Positions 45,110-53,599 of a DNA stretch of 64,000 nt are shown here, piece after piece (positions within the stretch are counted from its first letter, which is position 1; every line of letters begins with the position of its first letter). The notes under the pieces are model-generated. The model had not been told where the DNA came from and ran no database searches. It was given only the letters and a program-made list of their open reading frames with translations. Both the position numbers and the translations under genes were made by a program. The stretch comes from Promethearchaeota archaeon (GTDB lineage Archaea > Asgardarchaeota > Lokiarchaeia > Sigyniarchaeales > SOKP01). The stretch is taken from NCBI GenBank assembly GCA_016840165.1, contig JAEOSU010000025.1, forward strand, positions 1 through 64,000, read 5' to 3'.

Positions 45110-48100
45110 ATGCTTAATATTTTTTTAAGTTCTACCTATAGAGATTTATCTGACCCGCGTTTAAAGATTATTAACAGATTAGATACTGTATTTGAAGGGG
45201 TGGGTATGGAAAAATTCATTCCTGATGGATCTAATTCTCAAGAAGTATGCATTTCGAATTTGAAAGAGAGTGATATAGTGATTTTTATCATATCATCTTA
45301 TTATGGCTCTTTAATCGAAAACTGTTCACTGAAAGAAGAGTGTAAAGCAGAATGTCCTATGAAAACGGGAGAAGGGAAAGTATCATTTACTCATTGTGAA
45401 TATAAAAATGCGATAGCTGAAAGAAAATTACATCAAACTTATTTAGTATTGGAAGATTGGAATGCCACAGATATTCCAAAAGAAGCTTTATCATTTAAAG
45501 AAGAGATTGGAAATGAAATGTGGAAAGGTATTGGGAAAGTTGAGGATCCTAATACAGTAAATTTAATAACATCGCACTTAGCAGAGAATATAATTAAATG
45601 GCATTATCAAGATAAACTAGAATTTAAGAATTTTTGTGATAGGGAAGCAGTTCTTCATAAGTTAATTGAAAATATCGATAAGAAACTTGAGATATGGGGT
45701 ATTGGGGGAGTGGGAAAGACAGCTTTAATTGAAGTGGCTCTTCTTATTCAAAAATTAAGAGGAAAAAAAATAATAAAGATAGGAATTCCAAAAGCGTATG
45801 CAAGTGGTTCTGGATTTCTAGATTTTAGAGTAAAATGTAAAGAGGATCAATATATAACAGAATTTCGAGATATGATCACTATCTATGATGTAATTAATGC
45901 TTTCGCACATAAAGGTTTACTGTTTAATGGTGAGGAGATACGTAAGATGAACACCGAAAAACAGATAATCGAATTATCTAATTATATCCGAGAAACACAA
46001 GATCTTGTATTATTTATTGACGATTTTCACTTAGCGAGTGAAGAAGTGGTGAAGATGACAAAAGCATTAGATCATATTATTCTTTCCTCTAAAAAGAATA
46101 CGGGTATTGCGAACATAGAATTATATTTAAGTGGTATTGATGAGGAGGATCGGGATCAATTAATCGAACTCTTTTCAACCCAAATTCCTAAGGATGTACG
46201 GAAATTGATATGTAAGATAGCAGAAGGACACCCAGTATCAACTGAAATATTGGTAAAAAATTACCAAAACATAAATTTTGATAAATTAAAAGATTTTGAT
46301 CTCGCAGATGCAAATGATACACAAGTGAATGATTTTTATAAGAGGGTAATTGAGGAAATTTATACTGATAATCCCGAAGCATTGAATTTACTCAAAAATA
46401 TTGCTGTTTTGAACCTAGATCTACCTACAAATATTCATAAGGAGAGTGTATTAGCAGCATTTAATTTTGAAGATAGTAGAAAGACATTTAGAGCTCTTAT
46501 TGATACAGGAATGTTAAGGAAAAGAAAAGGAAAGGAAGACACTTATGAATTTTATTTTAAGCATATCCAAGATTATTTAGAAGATGAAGCTAAACATAAT
46601 AATCACGAGAAAGCGATTAATTATTATAAAAAAAAAAGATATTTCCTAAAGCAGGCTTATAACGTTGATGATGATATAGAATTATTATATCATAAAATTA
46701 AATCTAATCCTTCAGAACGATTAGTGAATGAATTCCTTGAGCTTAAAGAGAAAATATATCCAGTTAATTATGGTTTTAAGCGTTTAATTACTATAGGAGA
46801 ACAGTTGAAAACTTTAGTCAAAGAGAATGATAAAGCAAAAATGTTTTTAGAGCTTGGAGATTTATATTATGATTTAAACAAATTTACAGAAGCAGAAGTA
46901 TTATTACTTGATGCACTTAAGGGCTATGAGACACTTGTAAAACAAGATCCTGATAATTTATCTGCTCAAATTAAAACTCAGAATCTCCTTGGATTATTAT
47001 ATAATAATATTAAAAGATTTGAGGAAGCAGAGTTGATATATAACAATGCTTTGGATATTTTAGAATCATTAACAGATAAAAGAAAGGAAAATTGTCTTGC
47101 TGATATTGCTATGACTCAACAAAATATGGGAGTTTTGTACGATGATTTAAAAAGGCATGAGGAAGCAGAATCATTTTTACTTGATTCACTAAATGGATTT
47201 AAATTACTAACTGAGAAGAATCCAATAACATATTTATCAGATGTTGCTGATACCCAACACATCCTTGGATTAATATATAATAATTTAAAGAGATTTGAGG
47301 ACGCAGAAAAAATGTATCAAGAAGCATTAAATATAAGAAAATCTTTAGCAGAAAAGGAACCAGACGCGTTTCTTTCCGAATTAGCTGATACTAAGAATAA
47401 TCTTGGTGTTCTTTATAATGATTTGAATAGGTTTGAGGACGCGGAAGAAATGTATTGTGAAGCATTAAAAATAAGGAATATATTAGTGAAAAAAAATCCC
47501 GATTCGTATCTATCAGATCTAGCTATGTCTAAACAAAACCTTGGACTACTATATGATGATTTAAAAAGGTTTGATGAAGCAGAGACTCTATTAATAGGGG
47601 CATTAGAAAGCTATGAAAATTTAGCAGAACAGAATCCAGCAGTCCATTTATCTGATATTGCGGATATCCAAAATAACCTTGGTGCATTATATTGGAATAT
47701 TGGAAAGTATGAAGAAGCAGAAAGAATGTATCTTAATGCATTAAATACTTATGAAAAGTTAGTGAAACAAAACCCCGGTATATATTTATCCGATCTCGCA
47801 ATGATACAGTATAATCTTGGTGAATTATATACTGATTTAAAGAGGTTTGACAAGGCAGAATTCATGCTCCTTAAGGCATTAGATATTCATAAGAAGTTAG
47901 CAGTATCAAATCCTGATATCTTCTTATCTGATGTTGCCATGAATCAGCATAACCTTGGAGAACTTTACATGAACTTAAAGAGATATAAGCAAGCAGAGGA
48001 TGCTCTACTTGAATCATTAAGTATTAGAAGATTGTTAGCAGAGGAATCTCCTGAAGCATACTTAAAAGATGTCTCTGTAACCAAAAACAAGCTTGGATTG

Positions 48101-48505
48101 CTATATATTCATTTGAAGAGATTTAAGGAAGCGGAGATTATGTTGCATGATGCATTCAATATAAGAAAATTTTTAGCAAAAAAGTGCCCAGACGTATATT
48201 TAAATGATGTTTCTAATTCATTGAGCAATCTTGGATTAGTATACGAGAAATTAGGAAAATTACAAGAAATAGAACAGCTATATAATGAAGAATTAAATCT
48301 AAATCCATATAATAGTATTATATGGTATAATAAAGCTTGTCTTGAGTCGCTAAAAAATAATATTGATAAAGTAATAGAATATTTGAAAAAAGCAATTGAG
48401 ATTGATGAAAAGCATATTAACTCCGCAAAATGGGATAAGCATTTCGAAAAGGTAAGAACTTTAAAAAAATTTAAAGATTTAATAGAGAATGATATTAAAT
48501 CATAG
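45110..48505 (+). CDS. DUF4062-STAND NTPase-TPR protein (NLR-like, possible defence sensor)
   Basis: From the ATG at 45110 the product is 1131 residues. Residues 1-150 are a DUF4062 domain (MLNIFLSSTYRDLSDPR, SDIVIFIISSYYGSLI, SFTHCEYKNAI) with a cysteine-rich insert. The STAND NTPase follows: P-loop WGIGGVGKTALIE near 197 and Walker B LVLFIDDFH near 299, then a winged-helix-like region to about 510. From about 580 come eleven or twelve TPR-like repeats of 46 residues (DLKRFEEAE...LSDLA..QNNLG.LY). Such effector-NTPase-repeat proteins often act as immune or regulated-death switches in prokaryotes. No partner gene is evident. Confidence 0.85.
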   Translation: MLNIFLSSTYRDLSDPRLKIINRLDTVFEGVGMEKFIPDGSNSQEVCISNLKESDIVIFIISSYYGSLIENCSLKEECKAECPMKTGEGKVSFTHCEYKNAIAERKLHQTYLVLEDWNATDIPKEALSFKEEIGNEMWKGIGKVEDPNTVNLITSHLAENIIKWHYQDKLEFKNFCDREAVLHKLIENIDKKLEIWGIGGVGKTALIEVALLIQKLRGKKIIKIGIPKAYASGSGFLDFRVKCKEDQYITEFRDMITIYDVINAFAHKGLLFNGEEIRKMNTEKQIIELSNYIRETQDLVLFIDDFHLASEEVVKMTKALDHIILSSKKNTGIANIELYLSGIDEEDRDQLIELFSTQIPKDVRKLICKIAEGHPVSTEILVKNYQNINFDKLKDFDLADANDTQVNDFYKRVIEEIYTDNPEALNLLKNIAVLNLDLPTNIHKESVLAAFNFEDSRKTFRALIDTGMLRKRKGKEDTYEFYFKHIQDYLEDEAKHNNHEKAINYYKKKRYFLKQAYNVDDDIELLYHKIKSNPSERLVNEFLELKEKIYPVNYGFKRLITIGEQLKTLVKENDKAKMFLELGDLYYDLNKFTEAEVLLLDALKGYETLVKQDPDNLSAQIKTQNLLGLLYNNIKRFEEAELIYNNALDILESLTDKRKENCLADIAMTQQNMGVLYDDLKRHEEAESFLLDSLNGFKLLTEKNPITYLSDVADTQHILGLIYNNLKRFEDAEKMYQEALNIRKSLAEKEPDAFLSELADTKNNLGVLYNDLNRFEDAEEMYCEALKIRNILVKKNPDSYLSDLAMSKQNLGLLYDDLKRFDEAETLLIGALESYENLAEQNPAVHLSDIADIQNNLGALYWNIGKYEEAERMYLNALNTYEKLVKQNPGIYLSDLAMIQYNLGELYTDLKRFDKAEFMLLKALDIHKKLAVSNPDIFLSDVAMNQHNLGELYMNLKRYKQAEDALLESLSIRRLLAEESPEAYLKDVSVTKNKLGLLYIHLKRFKEAEIMLHDAFNIRKFLAKKCPDVYLNDVSNSLSNLGLVYEKLGKLQEIEQLYNEELNLNPYNSIIWYNKACLESLKNNIDKVIEYLKKAIEIDEKHINSAKWDKHFEKVRTLKKFKDLIENDIKS
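46855..48280 (+). repeat. Tandem 138-bp TPR-coding repeats
   Basis: Within the STAND gene, successive units of 46 codons recur about ten to eleven times. Each unit encodes a TPR pair with the sequence pattern RF.eAE..Y..AL.i...La...P..yLsd.a....nLG.LY. Adjacent copies are similar but not identical, so the array is old yet still prone to recombination. It is coding, not CRISPR. Confidence 0.85.
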
Positions 48506-48606
48506 AATATGTTCATGTAATTTATAAAAAATATTAATCCAAGAGGAAAGAAACCTTTGCGATAATAATATCATGTATTTTGATTATAATTTTTTAGGAG
48601 GAATAG

Positions 48607-48897
48607 TTCAAAAATTTAATAGATCTGACTGGTTTATATTTAAGTAAGAATAACATATCAGAAATTAGAGGACTTGATACATTGACCAAGTTAAAATTTT
48701 TGGATTTAAGTAATAACAATATTTCTGAGATTAAGGGTTTAAATAATCTTGTAAATTTAGAAGAACTCAATCTTTCAGGGAATAAGATAATGGAACTTAA
48801 AGGTCTTGAGTCTCATAATAATTTAAGAAAACTAAAATGTAAAAATTGTGGTGAAAGGATTTTAAAAGATGAAATTGTGAAATCAAATTTAACTTAA
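48607..48897 (+). pseudogene. Leucine-rich-repeat fragment, no clear start
   Basis: An open frame of 96 codons encodes four LRR units of 22 residues (LTGLYLSKNNISEIRGLDTL, then LKFLDLSNNNISEIKGL and LEELNLSGNKIMELKGL). It ends in a CKNCG knuckle and a short charged tail. The upstream frame is closed by TAG at 48604-48606 and has no ATG, GTG or TTG before the second repeat. A strong AGGAGG (48596-48601) lies just upstream but no suitable start codon follows it in this frame. It is best read as the 3' remnant of an LRR gene, or as a gene with an unusual start. It directly follows the STAND gene. Confidence 0.55.
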
Positions 48898-49095
48898 ACT
48901 ATTATAAAGAACAGTTATTTGCTAAACAATTTGATTTTGAAACATAATGCTTTAGATTTTCCATATTTCCTATAGATTCTTATTTTCTGTGAAAAAAACC
49001 TTTTGCACTATTTATTTTTTTTAAGCAAAAGCTATTTTTATTTACGTTTTATCTACTTTTTTAAGAATTATGAAAGCATAAATTGTGAAATAATT

Positions 49096-49869
49096 ATGAG
49101 TAAATTAAAATTTGAAGTGGATGAAAAATTAGGTATAATTACATTTGCCGATACGCCTTTAAATCTGATAGATTTTGAATTTGTTGAAGAATTAGAAGCA
49201 TTACTAAATGGAAGTCAAATCAAGGAAATTAGAGCCCTGCTTTTTAAAGTAGATAAAGGAAATTTTTCTGCAGGTGCGAATGTCGCGGTATTTAAGGGCG
49301 CGGATAAGAATTCCTCAAGAGAGACTATAAAAAGATTTTTAGATATAATCAACAGAATTGAAGAATTACCTTTTCCTACAATGGCTGCTGTGAAGGGTAT
49401 GTGTGTTGGGGGAGGTTTTGAATTAGCCTTAGCTTGTGATTTTATCTGGGTTAGTGAAAAATCACAGTTTGCGGCTGCGGAAGTATTAATAGGAATAGTT
49501 CCCTTAGGGGGAGGTGCTCAGAGACTAGCTCAGAGGTGTGGTATAACAAGAGCAAAGGAAATTACACTGGGAGGTCGTTTTAATAAACCAGATAAATTAG
49601 AGCGATGGAATGTGATTAATCGAGTACTACCTGAACAGGATCTTATCGAGAAAGCAATTAAGTTTATGAGATTCCAAACAAATGGGCCAACAATCGCGTT
49701 TGATACCATTAAAAAACTTTTGAGAGAATATTATAATAAAGGATTGAATGAATCAGATCGATTACTTTTAGAAATTGTACCTGAACTTTTTGAAACTGAA
49801 GATATAAAGATTGGAATTGAATCTTTTAAAAAGAATGGACCAGGAAAGGCTATTTTCAAAGGTAAATGA
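49096..49869 (+). CDS. Enoyl-CoA hydratase/isomerase family protein
   Basis: From the ATG at 49096 (MSKLKFEVDE) the product is 257 residues, the usual crotonase length; a 31-residue hydrophobic extension in frame is rejected. Oxyanion-hole blocks are GNFSAGANV and GMCVGGGFELALACDF. The two catalytic Glu positions of hydratases are matched by AAEVLIGIVP and RAKEITLGG. So hydration of an enoyl-CoA is likely, though related isomerases and dehydratases share these features. It is monocistronic, preceded by an AT-rich gap with no other beta-oxidation gene nearby. Confidence 0.88.
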   Translation: MSKLKFEVDEKLGIITFADTPLNLIDFEFVEELEALLNGSQIKEIRALLFKVDKGNFSAGANVAVFKGADKNSSRETIKRFLDIINRIEELPFPTMAAVKGMCVGGGFELALACDFIWVSEKSQFAAAEVLIGIVPLGGGAQRLAQRCGITRAKEITLGGRFNKPDKLERWNVINRVLPEQDLIEKAIKFMRFQTNGPTIAFDTIKKLLREYYNKGLNESDRLLLEIVPELFETEDIKIGIESFKKNGPGKAIFKGK

Positions 49870-49955
49870 ATAAGATTTTATTTTCCTATTTTATTTTTCT
49901 ATTTTTCATTTACTGTTTTTTCTTGCTATTTAAATATATATTTCTGTAAGGATAC
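49870..49955 (+). terminator. T-rich terminator region after the hydratase gene
   Basis: Several T-runs in the first 60 bases after the stop form a typical archaeal termination region. There is no strong hairpin. Confidence 0.45.
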
Positions 49956-50117
49956 ATGTATCTGCAAATATGCGTGATATCAATTTCTATTAATGGTGTT
50001 ATTAAAGTGAAATTGAAAATTTACCACGTACTTTTGTTTGCTTTAATTGGCTTTATCTCCAGTTTACCACTCATGAGCATGGCTTTGTGCGGTCAGGGGG
50101 GTACTGGAGGACCATAA
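49956..50117 (+). CDS. Tiny signal-peptide-bearing ORF (tentative)
   Basis: A frame of 53 codons (ATG at 49956; GTG at 50007 gives 36 codons) encodes KLKIYHVLLFALIGFISSLPLM, then SMALCGQGGTGGP. That is a basic start, a hydrophobic helix and a polar glycine-rich tail with one Cys. The shape is that of a signal peptide or a tiny lipoprotein-like peptide. AAGGA lies just before the ATG and GGTG eight bases before the GTG. The gene is isolated and too short to be certain. The rest of the gap to 50309 is T-rich with no other frame. Confidence 0.35.
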   Translation: MYLQICVISISINGVIKVKLKIYHVLLFALIGFISSLPLMSMALCGQGGTGGP

Positions 50118-50309
50118 AGAACCAATTTTTATGGTATGGCAACTAGCAAACAGTATTTTCTTTTTTTATATTTAATTGTTGAATTTTATATTCTTTCTTT
50201 TTATTTTAGATTCAAATTCAATATTTCTTTTTTCTTAATATTTCAATATGATTATACTTCAAAATTTTTATTGATATCTTTTATATATTAGGGTGTTTTA
50301 TCTAAGGTA

Positions 50310-51467
50310 ATGAACCTATTAAACGCGTTTATAGGAATCCATTTAAAATTAAAGCAATATAAACTACAATTTATCTTTTTCTTCCTATTTTGGTTAATTG
50401 GGTTTATATATTTTCTTATCACGGAACTAGGCTATAATATTTGGAGAATCTTTCTATTTTCAATAACTGTAGGTATTCCCTCGGATATTGGAGATTTTGG
50501 TCAATTTTATGTACTAGTCTGGCCGATCTTATTAGAGGTGATTTTTTTTGGATTCATAATGGGAGAGTTATTTGAAAAATACAATCCAGTCATCACTAGT
50601 AGGATTCTCGCATCTCATAAACGTAATCATGCAATCATAATTGGATATCACCATTTATCAGAAAGAATAATAGAATATTGTATTGAGAATAAAAAGCAGT
50701 TCTGTTTAATTGAAGATAGTGAAGAATTAGTTGAAGATTTACTGAATGCTAAACATCCAGTAGTAATCGGGGATGCAACAGAGACTACAAGCCTTGAATT
50801 GGCAAGTGCAAGATATGCAAAAGAAGTATTCATTAATATGGATGATGCAAGAACCGCAATTATTTGTACTGAGAAGATTCGTAAAATGAATCCCGATTGT
50901 CAAATTTATGTTCGAGCTTTTGCCGATCATGTTCAAGAATATTTGAGAGGATCGCCTTTAAATGCTTTTTCATTCTCTACTTCAAAATGGGCAATGGAAC
51001 ATATTCATGAATGGACTAAAAACAAAACTGGTGGTGCAATTGTGATTGGGAGAGATAATTTAACCCATCGCATCGCATATCATATTTCTCAACAACCTGG
51101 TCGAGAAGTGTTTCTATTTGATGATGTAAATGATGGAATTGAATTTGAAGTTAATGAACAATTACACATATTTCAAGAATTTGCTTGTTATTTAAGTGAT
51201 TTGTGTTGTCACTTACAGCTTGAAGATATAACCCAAGTTTTTATTTGTTGGAAAAAAGAAACCGAATTTGATGAGGCTATTTATCTTACCTCTAAATTAC
51301 GTCTACGGCATCCCCATATTAATGTTTTTGTTAGAATTTTTGATGAAGAACTCAAGGAAATTATTAAAAAATTTAATGCCAAAACTTTCTCTACCTCAAA
51401 GAAAGCATTTAAGGAGTTGCAAAAAGTTGTTTCAAAAAATTCAAGTATAGCGCCAGTAATTAGATAA
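50310..51467 (+). CDS. Channel-like protein with two RCK/TrkA-N-like domains and altered filter
   Basis: The product is 385 residues. Two membrane helices (about 20-37 and 66-86) flank a pore-loop-like segment SITVGIPSDIGDFG, so this is a two-helix channel layout. The filter reads TVGIPSD rather than TVGYGD. Two Rossmann units follow: HAIIIGYHHLSERII with CLIEDSEELV and VVIGDATETTSLELA, then GAIVIGRDNLTHRIA with VFLFDD. These are RCK/TrkA-N-like regulatory domains. It should gate ion flow in response to a nucleotide or ion. It may conduct something other than potassium. Confidence 0.8.
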   Translation: MNLLNAFIGIHLKLKQYKLQFIFFFLFWLIGFIYFLITELGYNIWRIFLFSITVGIPSDIGDFGQFYVLVWPILLEVIFFGFIMGELFEKYNPVITSRILASHKRNHAIIIGYHHLSERIIEYCIENKKQFCLIEDSEELVEDLLNAKHPVVIGDATETTSLELASARYAKEVFINMDDARTAIICTEKIRKMNPDCQIYVRAFADHVQEYLRGSPLNAFSFSTSKWAMEHIHEWTKNKTGGAIVIGRDNLTHRIAYHISQQPGREVFLFDDVNDGIEFEVNEQLHIFQEFACYLSDLCCHLQLEDITQVFICWKKETEFDEAIYLTSKLRLRHPHINVFVRIFDEELKEIIKKFNAKTFSTSKKAFKELQKVVSKNSSIAPVIR

Positions 51468-51512
51468 TCAAATAAGAAATAATATAAGCTTTAAAGATTA
51501 AGGGTTATCGAT

Positions 51513-52373
51513 TTGAGAATAGACTTTCATTGCCATATGTTTCAAAAGGGCTATAAAATTGAATATATGGAAAAGGGTTTTAAAATTTTTCAAGGCTATG
51601 GCTTTTATGAACGAATTTCCCAAATGCTGAGAAAAGTCAATTCAATTGAGGAGCGCAATATTATAGACAAAACCTTGTATCATGTCAGAAAAGCAAATTT
51701 AGATAAAGTGGTTCTCTTACCGGTCAGTGCACAGGAAAATCGATTGTTGAGAGAATGGATTGATTATTCCCCAAATATATTCATTCCTTTTTATAATCCT
51801 CCAGAAAAAGTTCAAAAAAATTCAGATGTCACAGAACAAATGGAACAAGAGCTACAGGAATTAGAGTATAAGGGTTTGAAGTTAATGATTTCGTTTAGAA
51901 ATAGACATTTTTATGATAAAATATTACAACCAATACTAGAGGTTGCTCAAAGCCATAATTTAATTGTTCTTATGCATACAGGTTGGCCTCCACCGGGAAC
52001 AAAAAAGCCGGTTCTTAGTTATTCTAATCCAGTTGATATGGATGTTTACTTTAATTCCTTTCCGAAGGTCAAATTTGTGATTGCTCATATGGGCTTTCCC
52101 TTTTCAGATGTCGCGATTGCTTTAGCCACTCAATATCCAAACATCTACTTGGATATAAGTAATTTACCATATATGGCTCCCATTAAGCTAAAAGAGATCT
52201 TACTCGTGGCGAAAGACATTATAGGCACCCATAAGATTTTATTTGGTACGGATGGATTTGTACCAGAAATGATTGAAATTGCGGTTGATTACTTCAACAA
52301 AGTTGATTATTTAACCAAAGTAGAAATAGAACAAATTATGGGATTAAATGCGATGAAGTTATTAGGGCTTTGA
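51513..52373 (+). CDS. Amidohydrolase family 2 (TIM-barrel metal-dependent hydrolase)
   Basis: The product is 286 residues from a TTG after AAGGGTT. It starts RIDFHCHMF (HxH metal ligands). Later metal or substrate sites are VLMHTGWPPPG, FVIAHMGFP and ILFGTDGFVPE. This set is characteristic of amidohydrolase-2 enzymes, which act as decarboxylases or hydrolases on aromatic or carboxylic substrates. The next gene is a cyclase-family hydrolase, which suggests a shared catabolic theme, but a 208-base gap separates them. Confidence 0.85.
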   Translation: MRIDFHCHMFQKGYKIEYMEKGFKIFQGYGFYERISQMLRKVNSIEERNIIDKTLYHVRKANLDKVVLLPVSAQENRLLREWIDYSPNIFIPFYNPPEKVQKNSDVTEQMEQELQELEYKGLKLMISFRNRHFYDKILQPILEVAQSHNLIVLMHTGWPPPGTKKPVLSYSNPVDMDVYFNSFPKVKFVIAHMGFPFSDVAIALATQYPNIYLDISNLPYMAPIKLKEILLVAKDIIGTHKILFGTDGFVPEMIEIAVDYFNKVDYLTKVEIEQIMGLNAMKLLGL

Positions 52374-52479
52374 ATTAAACCAACAGATTTTGGGTTAAAT
52401 CAATGGATTACTACATAACATATAGACCTACAAAGAAATTATCCGCTATAGCTTAATTACAAAAATTATATTTAGAAAT

Positions 52480-52511
52480 CTGATTAAAATGGTTATAATA
52501 GGTTTAATCAG
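52480..52511. repeat. Inverted repeat upstream of the cyclase-family gene
   Basis: CTGATTAAA (52480-52488) and TTTAATCAG (52503-52511) form a perfect nine-base inverted repeat with a 14-base spacer, about 70 bases before the start codon of the next gene. The spacer contains a TATA-like element. It could be an operator or a weak terminator of the preceding gene. Confidence 0.5.
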
Positions 52512-52581
52512 TCTAATCATAATAAAAATATCTTTATAGGATATTAATTTATTATTTCTAAATTTTAAAAAATACTCTAAA

Positions 52582-53391
52582 ATGATGAAGATGAAATTTA
52601 TTGATTTATCAATTCCAATAATCAATCCAGAAGAAGCGATTTTTGATCCACCAATATCGGGGCCCCATATAGAATATAGGGATCATAACATAGGAGCTGA
52701 GGAGATGGGCTATTATTTTGCTAGATTGAAAATGTTCATCTGTCCAGAAGAACATTTACCCGATGGAAAAGGCTGGGCAACAGAAACCGTAACCATAGGA
52801 ACCCATGGTGGAACTCATATGGATGCTCCTTGGCATTTCGCTCCAATTCAAGATAAAGAAAAAGCCGAGAAAAAAGCAATGACAATTGACGATTTTCCCT
52901 TAGAATGGGGAATTGGTCCTTTAATTGTGATAGATTGCACGGATTATGAAGAAGGTTATGTAATGACCCCTCATGATATAGACAAGAAATTGAAAGATAT
53001 AGATCATAAGTTAAAAGAAGGAGATATTTTATGCGTTCATACAAATGCCCCCAAATATGCTGGCTCTATTGAATACTTACAACATGGAGTAGGCGTAGGC
53101 AAAGAAGCAACATTACATATCATAAGGCAAGGAGTCCATGTTGTAGGGATTGATGCGTGGTCGTGGGACGCACCTTTTTTTTTAACCGCTAAGAAATGGA
53201 AAAAGGAACCAGATCCATCAATTATATGGGAAGGACATTATGCAGGACGAGAATTAGGATATTTCCAAATTGAAAAAATGATTAACTTAGATAAGGTCCC
53301 TCCAGTTGGAGCAACCATCTATTGTTTTCCAATAAAAATTGCGAGGGCCAGTGCTGGTTGGGTACGAGCTGTAGCATCAATTCCAGAATAA
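52582..53391 (+). CDS. Cyclase-family metal-dependent hydrolase (kynurenine formamidase-like)
   Basis: The product is 269 residues. The family metal motif HGGTHMDAPWHF (HxGTHxDxPxH) is present. FIDLSIPI at the start and GVHVVGIDAWSWDAPF later are typical. It would hydrolyse a formamide, lactone or similar bond in the cytosol. Several in-frame ATGs (52582, 52585, 52591) make the exact start uncertain by up to three residues. It is monocistronic, with an inverted repeat in its leader region. Confidence 0.87.
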   Translation: MMKMKFIDLSIPIINPEEAIFDPPISGPHIEYRDHNIGAEEMGYYFARLKMFICPEEHLPDGKGWATETVTIGTHGGTHMDAPWHFAPIQDKEKAEKKAMTIDDFPLEWGIGPLIVIDCTDYEEGYVMTPHDIDKKLKDIDHKLKEGDILCVHTNAPKYAGSIEYLQHGVGVGKEATLHIIRQGVHVVGIDAWSWDAPFFLTAKKWKKEPDPSIIWEGHYAGRELGYFQIEKMINLDKVPPVGATIYCFPIKIARASAGWVRAVASIPE

Positions 53392-53599
53392 GTTAAAAAA
53401 AAAAGAATTTGATTAAGTAAATCTTGTTATTATAAGAGGAGAATAATCTTAAGATCTATTTTATCCATACTATTGAATATATTATTAAATTTATGATATA
53501 AAAGAATTTTTGCTAGAATTCGATTCTTTTATCTCATTCTAGAATTGAGTAAATCTATAATCTAAATTCTTGAAGATAAGAAAAAAATATAATAAAATT
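53392..53599. other. Convergent intergenic gap
   Basis: This 208-base AT-rich gap lies between two convergent genes. I see T-runs and A-runs suitable for termination in both directions and no gene. Confidence 0.4.

Noticed and set aside
46855..48280. Regularly spaced repeats that might suggest a CRISPR array
   Set aside because: The period is 138 bases, the units differ from each other, and the whole stretch is an open TPR-coding frame.
49000..49031. Hairpin CTTTTGC/GCAAAAG as a terminator or attenuator
   Set aside because: Only seven base pairs around an 18-base T-rich loop in very AT-rich DNA; chance occurrence is likely.
49003..49095. Hydrophobic N-terminal extension of the enoyl-CoA hydratase
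   Set aside because: Phe- and Tyr-rich translation of a T-rich leader; the crotonase domain begins properly at the ATG at 49096.
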